Shown: positions 5,682 through 8,059 of the stretch, one piece after another
How the letters are laid out: each line of letters begins with the position of its first letter
Numbering within the stretch: position 1 is the stretch's first letter
Assembly: GCA_021777685.1 (NCBI GenBank)
Contig: JAJYDH010000303.1
Span: 1 to 8,059 of the forward strand
Direction of reading: 5' to 3'
Length of the DNA: 8,059 nt
DNA from: Planctomycetota bacterium
GTDB lineage: Bacteria; Planctomycetota; Planctomycetia; Isosphaerales; Isosphaeraceae
Program-made: the position numbers and the translations under genes
The notes under the pieces: model-generated
The model's database searches: none
Told to the model about the DNA's origin: nothing
What the model saw: only the letters and a program-made list of their open reading frames with translations

Positions 5682-7138
5682 TGCACGCGAGTCGTCGGAC
5701 CGCCCGGGGCGGGTTCACCCTGGTCGAGCTTCTGGTCGTGATCGCGATCATCGCGCTGATCAGCGCGGCGGCCCTGCCCACGATCCTGACCGGCCTCAAC
5801 GAGCGCCGGGTGAGCGAGGCGGCCCGGCTCCTCCAGGCCGTCCTCTCGGGGACCCGCGACGCCGCCATCCGGGCCAACGCGCCCCGGGGCATCCGGCTCC
5901 TGGCCGACCCGACCCTCAGCGGGGGCTCGTCCGGCGTCCTGGCCATGAACCGGATGATCCCCATCGAGCCGGCGCCGGATTATACCGAAGGGCTCGTCAC
6001 GCTCTCGCAATCGACGGTCGGCTCGAAGAACCAGATCGTGGCGAAAGAGGCCCTCTACTCCGACGCGGCGAACACGATCCCCAGCAACCCGACCTCGTGG
6101 TACTGGAACGTCCGCCAGGGGGACAAGATCCGGTTCAACGACGCGGGGAACTATTACACGATCGCCGGGCCGATGATCGTCGGCCCGCTGAGCGGCTCCA
6201 ATTCCGAGCGGTACATCAACCACGGCCAGCCCGCCGCGATCACCTATCCCCGGGCGACCGCGTCCGCGGAACTCCTCATCCTCGTCAACGGCATCGACGA
6301 CGACGGCGACGGCTTCACCGACGAGTCGTTCGACGGCCTCGATAACGACGGCGACGGGATCGTCGACCCGGCGTTCAACGGGCTCGACGACGACGGCGAC
6401 GGGACGGTCGACAACGAATTCACCTTCGGGGAATACGAGGATGAGAAGTTCGTCGGGTCGCTGAACACCCCCCTCTTCGGCTTCGTCATCCAACCGACCA
6501 AGTACACCTACACCATCACCCGCCGCCCGGTCGTCTCGCCGGGGGCCCGCGAGATCACCCTGCCGGCCGGGGTGGTGATCGACCTGACGACCTGGAACGC
6601 CGCGACCTCGACGCTGCTGGCCAAGTCACACAACCCGATCCTCCAGCCCGAGCGGTCCCGGCTGCCGGTCGACCCTTACACGAACTTCGTGGATATCATG
6701 ATCGCCCCCAACGGGCAGGTGGTCCAGGGGGGCGCCGGGGCGGCCAACGGCGACATCAACGCCCTCTCGCCGACGTCGAGTCAGCCTTTCTACCACTTCT
6801 GGCTGACCGAGCGTGAGGGTGTGGTCCCGCCGCTCTGGGGCACCTACAGCAAGAACATCAACGCCTCGAATAACTCGGGCTCCAAGGACATCCTCAGCGG
6901 GATGCCCAACCTGAACCCGAGCTACGGGCCGGGCCAGCAGAACTTCATGCTGCCGATGCCCAAGGGGACGCCGAACTACACCAACGCGACCGTGCTGACC
7001 GGCGAGCGGCGGCTGGTCACGCTGTTCGTCAAGACGGGCCAGATCGTCGCGAACTCGATCTCGGACGACAAGTTCAACGTCCTCGACACCAACGCCCCCT
7101 TCTACGACGCCCAGTCCGGGATCAAGGAGCCGCAATGA
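5681..7138 (+). CDS. GspH/FimT-like pseudopilin (485 aa) with tandem Asp-rich repeats
   Basis: Predicted pseudopilin. An 11-residue leader ending Gly-Gly precedes FTLVELLVVIAIIALISAA; cleavage after Gly11 leaves Phe+1 and Glu+5. A GspH/FimT-like feature follows the stalk: LLQAVLSGTRDAAIRANAPRG, comparable to the 'ARSEAIKRN' helix of that family. IMIAPNGQVVQ (about 339-349) and ERRLVTLFVKTGQIV (442-456) resemble late GspH strands. Between them, residues 203-247 hold three 15-residue Asp-rich repeats. GspH proteins usually have 150-200 residues, so the extra length is mostly insertion. GGAG at 5670-5673 lies 7 nt upstream of the ATG, and the start overlaps the previous stop, so translation is probably coupled. 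The end overlaps the next gene by 4 nt (ATGA, 7135-7138). The GspH assignment is inference from order and motifs; the pseudopilin call itself is firm. Confidence 0.92.
   Translation: MHASRRTARGGFTLVELLVVIAIIALISAAALPTILTGLNERRVSEAARLLQAVLSGTRDAAIRANAPRGIRLLADPTLSGGSSGVLAMNRMIPIEPAPDYTEGLVTLSQSTVGSKNQIVAKEALYSDAANTIPSNPTSWYWNVRQGDKIRFNDAGNYYTIAGPMIVGPLSGSNSERYINHGQPAAITYPRATASAELLILVNGIDDDGDGFTDESFDGLDNDGDGIVDPAFNGLDDDGDGTVDNEFTFGEYEDEKFVGSLNTPLFGFVIQPTKYTYTITRRPVVSPGAREITLPAGVVIDLTTWNAATSTLLAKSHNPILQPERSRLPVDPYTNFVDIMIAPNGQVVQGGAGAANGDINALSPTSSQPFYHFWLTEREGVVPPLWGTYSKNINASNNSGSKDILSGMPNLNPSYGPGQQNFMLPMPKGTPNYTNATVLTGERRLVTLFVKTGQIVANSISDDKFNVLDTNAPFYDAQSGIKEPQ
6287..6421 (+). repeat. Three tandem 45-bp repeats encoding Asp-rich loops
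   Basis: Units are 6287-6331, 6332-6376 and 6377-6421, encoding NGIDDDGDGFTDESF, DGLDNDGDGIVDPAF and NGLDDDGDGTVDNEF with no gaps. The shared pattern is [N/D]-G-[I/L]-D-[D/N]-D-G-D-G-x-x-D-x-x-F. The DNA is also similar between units (the GACGGCGACGG core recurs), which suggests expansion by tandem duplication. The spacing of acidic residues fits Ca2+-binding loops of the thrombospondin type 3, dockerin or MopE kind; metal binding is inferred. Confidence 0.93.
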
Positions 7139-8059
7139 TCGCGCGAGGCTTTCGACCTCGGTCGGGGATCACCCTGACCGAGATCCTGATCGCGATCCTC
7201 ATCATGGGGGTCGGCCTGATCTCGCTGGCGACCCTCTTCCCCCTGGGGCTGCTCAGGCTCCGCGAGGCGTCGAGGTACAGCCGCGCCGGCCTGGCCTTCC
7301 AGACCGCCGCCGACGACATGGATACCCGGTCGCTGTTCCTGAAGCCGACCTTCACCCGGACATGGTACTGGACCACGGTCAACAAGAACGCCGTCCCCCG
7401 CGACCCGTTCGTCCAGGACATCAGCTCGACCGGCAGCATCGGCGACGGGTCCGTGAAAAACGGCGTCATCGCGTCGGGCAGCCTGCAGATCCCCGCCAAC
7501 AACGTGGGGCTCACAGACGGCCTGCCGTTCTGCTACGACCCCCTCTGGCGCGCCCTGACCAACGTGATGCCCAACACCGGCGTCTACGACACGGCGAACC
7601 TGGTGCCGGCGACCGGCTTCACGACCAACCAGGCCCGGTTCGGCGACGCGATCCTCGGCCAGGCGACCCCGCCGTACATTACCGCCAAGGACTCCGACGG
7701 CAACCTCCCGAGCGCCTACGGGCTCCAGAGGCTGACCAACTTCATCCCCCTGGCCGCCGCGAGCGGGGCGCAGGCGTTCCCCTTCACCTCGTCCAACTTC
7801 AACCCGCAGCTCGACGCGGCGGGGAATGTCTTCACGTCGATCGACGACATCGTCTTCAACGCCATTGGCGGCAACGCCACCGCCCCCAGCTCGGTCCTGC
7901 CCGACATGTCGGCCGGGGGCCCGGTGGCCGACTACAAGTACACCTGGTTCGTCACCGGCCGGCAGACCGACGCCGGGGGCAACGGCACCCAGTTCGTCGG
8001 CGAGGTCGTCGTCTGCGACGGCCGCCCGTTCGGCTTCGACGCGCTGACGGCCACCACCG
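7135..8059 (+). CDS. GspI/PilV-like pseudopilin, 3'-truncated by window edge
   Basis: Open frame from ATG 7135 to the right edge with no stop; 308 codons are visible. It starts with an 11-residue basic leader (MIARGFRPRSG) followed by ITLTEILIAILIMGVGLISLA, giving Ile+1 and Glu+5. The hydrophobic helix covers about 12-35 and continues as LFPLGLLRLREA. This 'TEILIAILIMGVGLISLATLFPLGLLRLREA' style is close to PilV/GspI N-termini ('EVLVAILILGIGLLGLA'). AAGGAG at 7124-7129, 5 nt upstream, and a 4-nt overlap with the preceding stop support this start. The exported part is rich in Asn, Thr, Gly and Ala; KDSDGNLPSAYG (185-196) faintly resembles the Asp-rich loops of its neighbours. GspI proteins usually have 120-130 residues, so this is again oversized. 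I recognise no domain beyond the pilin N-terminus. Confidence 0.88.
   Translation, partial: MIARGFRPRSGITLTEILIAILIMGVGLISLATLFPLGLLRLREASRYSRAGLAFQTAADDMDTRSLFLKPTFTRTWYWTTVNKNAVPRDPFVQDISSTGSIGDGSVKNGVIASGSLQIPANNVGLTDGLPFCYDPLWRALTNVMPNTGVYDTANLVPATGFTTNQARFGDAILGQATPPYITAKDSDGNLPSAYGLQRLTNFIPLAAASGAQAFPFTSSNFNPQLDAAGNVFTSIDDIVFNAIGGNATAPSSVLPDMSAGGPVADYKYTWFVTGRQTDAGGNGTQFVGEVVVCDGRPFGFDALTATT

Noticed and set aside
6287..6421. The 45-bp tandem repeats as a non-coding satellite
   Set aside because: The units keep frame and conserve acidic residues, so they are best read as a protein repeat.

Overview
The window is high-GC DNA (roughly two thirds G+C by eye, with strong G/C preference at third codon positions). 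It carries one co-directional cluster on the + strand for a type II secretion / type IV pilus-like machine. The combination of a GspE/PilB ATPase, a GspF/PilC platform protein and a row of very large pseudopilins carrying Asp-rich loops points to a Planctomycetota genome, probably near the Isosphaeraceae. That assignment is inference from gene style, since no marker gene is present.

Layout: (1) 1-1254, the C-terminal three quarters of a GspE/PilB ATPase, cut by the left edge. (2) 1327-2574, a complete GspF/PilC inner-membrane protein. (3) 2746-3864, a 372-residue GspG-like pseudopilin; its start is better placed at 2746 than at the upstream ATG 2698. (4) 3865-4094, a 230-nt spacer holding a GC hairpin, a long near-perfect palindrome (3954-4039) and a direct duplication of the next gene's ribosome-binding and start region. 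(5) 4095-5681, a 528-residue pseudopilin. (6) 5681-7138, a 485-residue GspH/FimT-like pseudopilin with three tandem 15-residue Asp-rich repeats. (7) 7135-8059, a GspI/PilV-like pseudopilin open at the right edge. Genes 5-7 are joined by stop/start overlaps (TGATG and ATGA), so they are probably translationally coupled.

How they would work together (family knowledge): the hexameric ATPase drives the platform protein, which extracts pseudopilins from the inner membrane after a prepilin peptidase cuts their leaders. The four pseudopilins would form a short periplasmic filament and its tip. All four have leaders of exactly 11 residues and Glu at +5. No secretin, prepilin peptidase or GspL/M homologue lies in the window.

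The cluster is a recognisable machine, not a wholly new system. The points most worth a second look are the palindrome bracketed by a duplicated start region, the calcium-type Asp-rich loops recurring in the pseudopilins, and the unusual size of these pseudopilins. I saw no tRNA, rRNA, CRISPR array or transposase gene.
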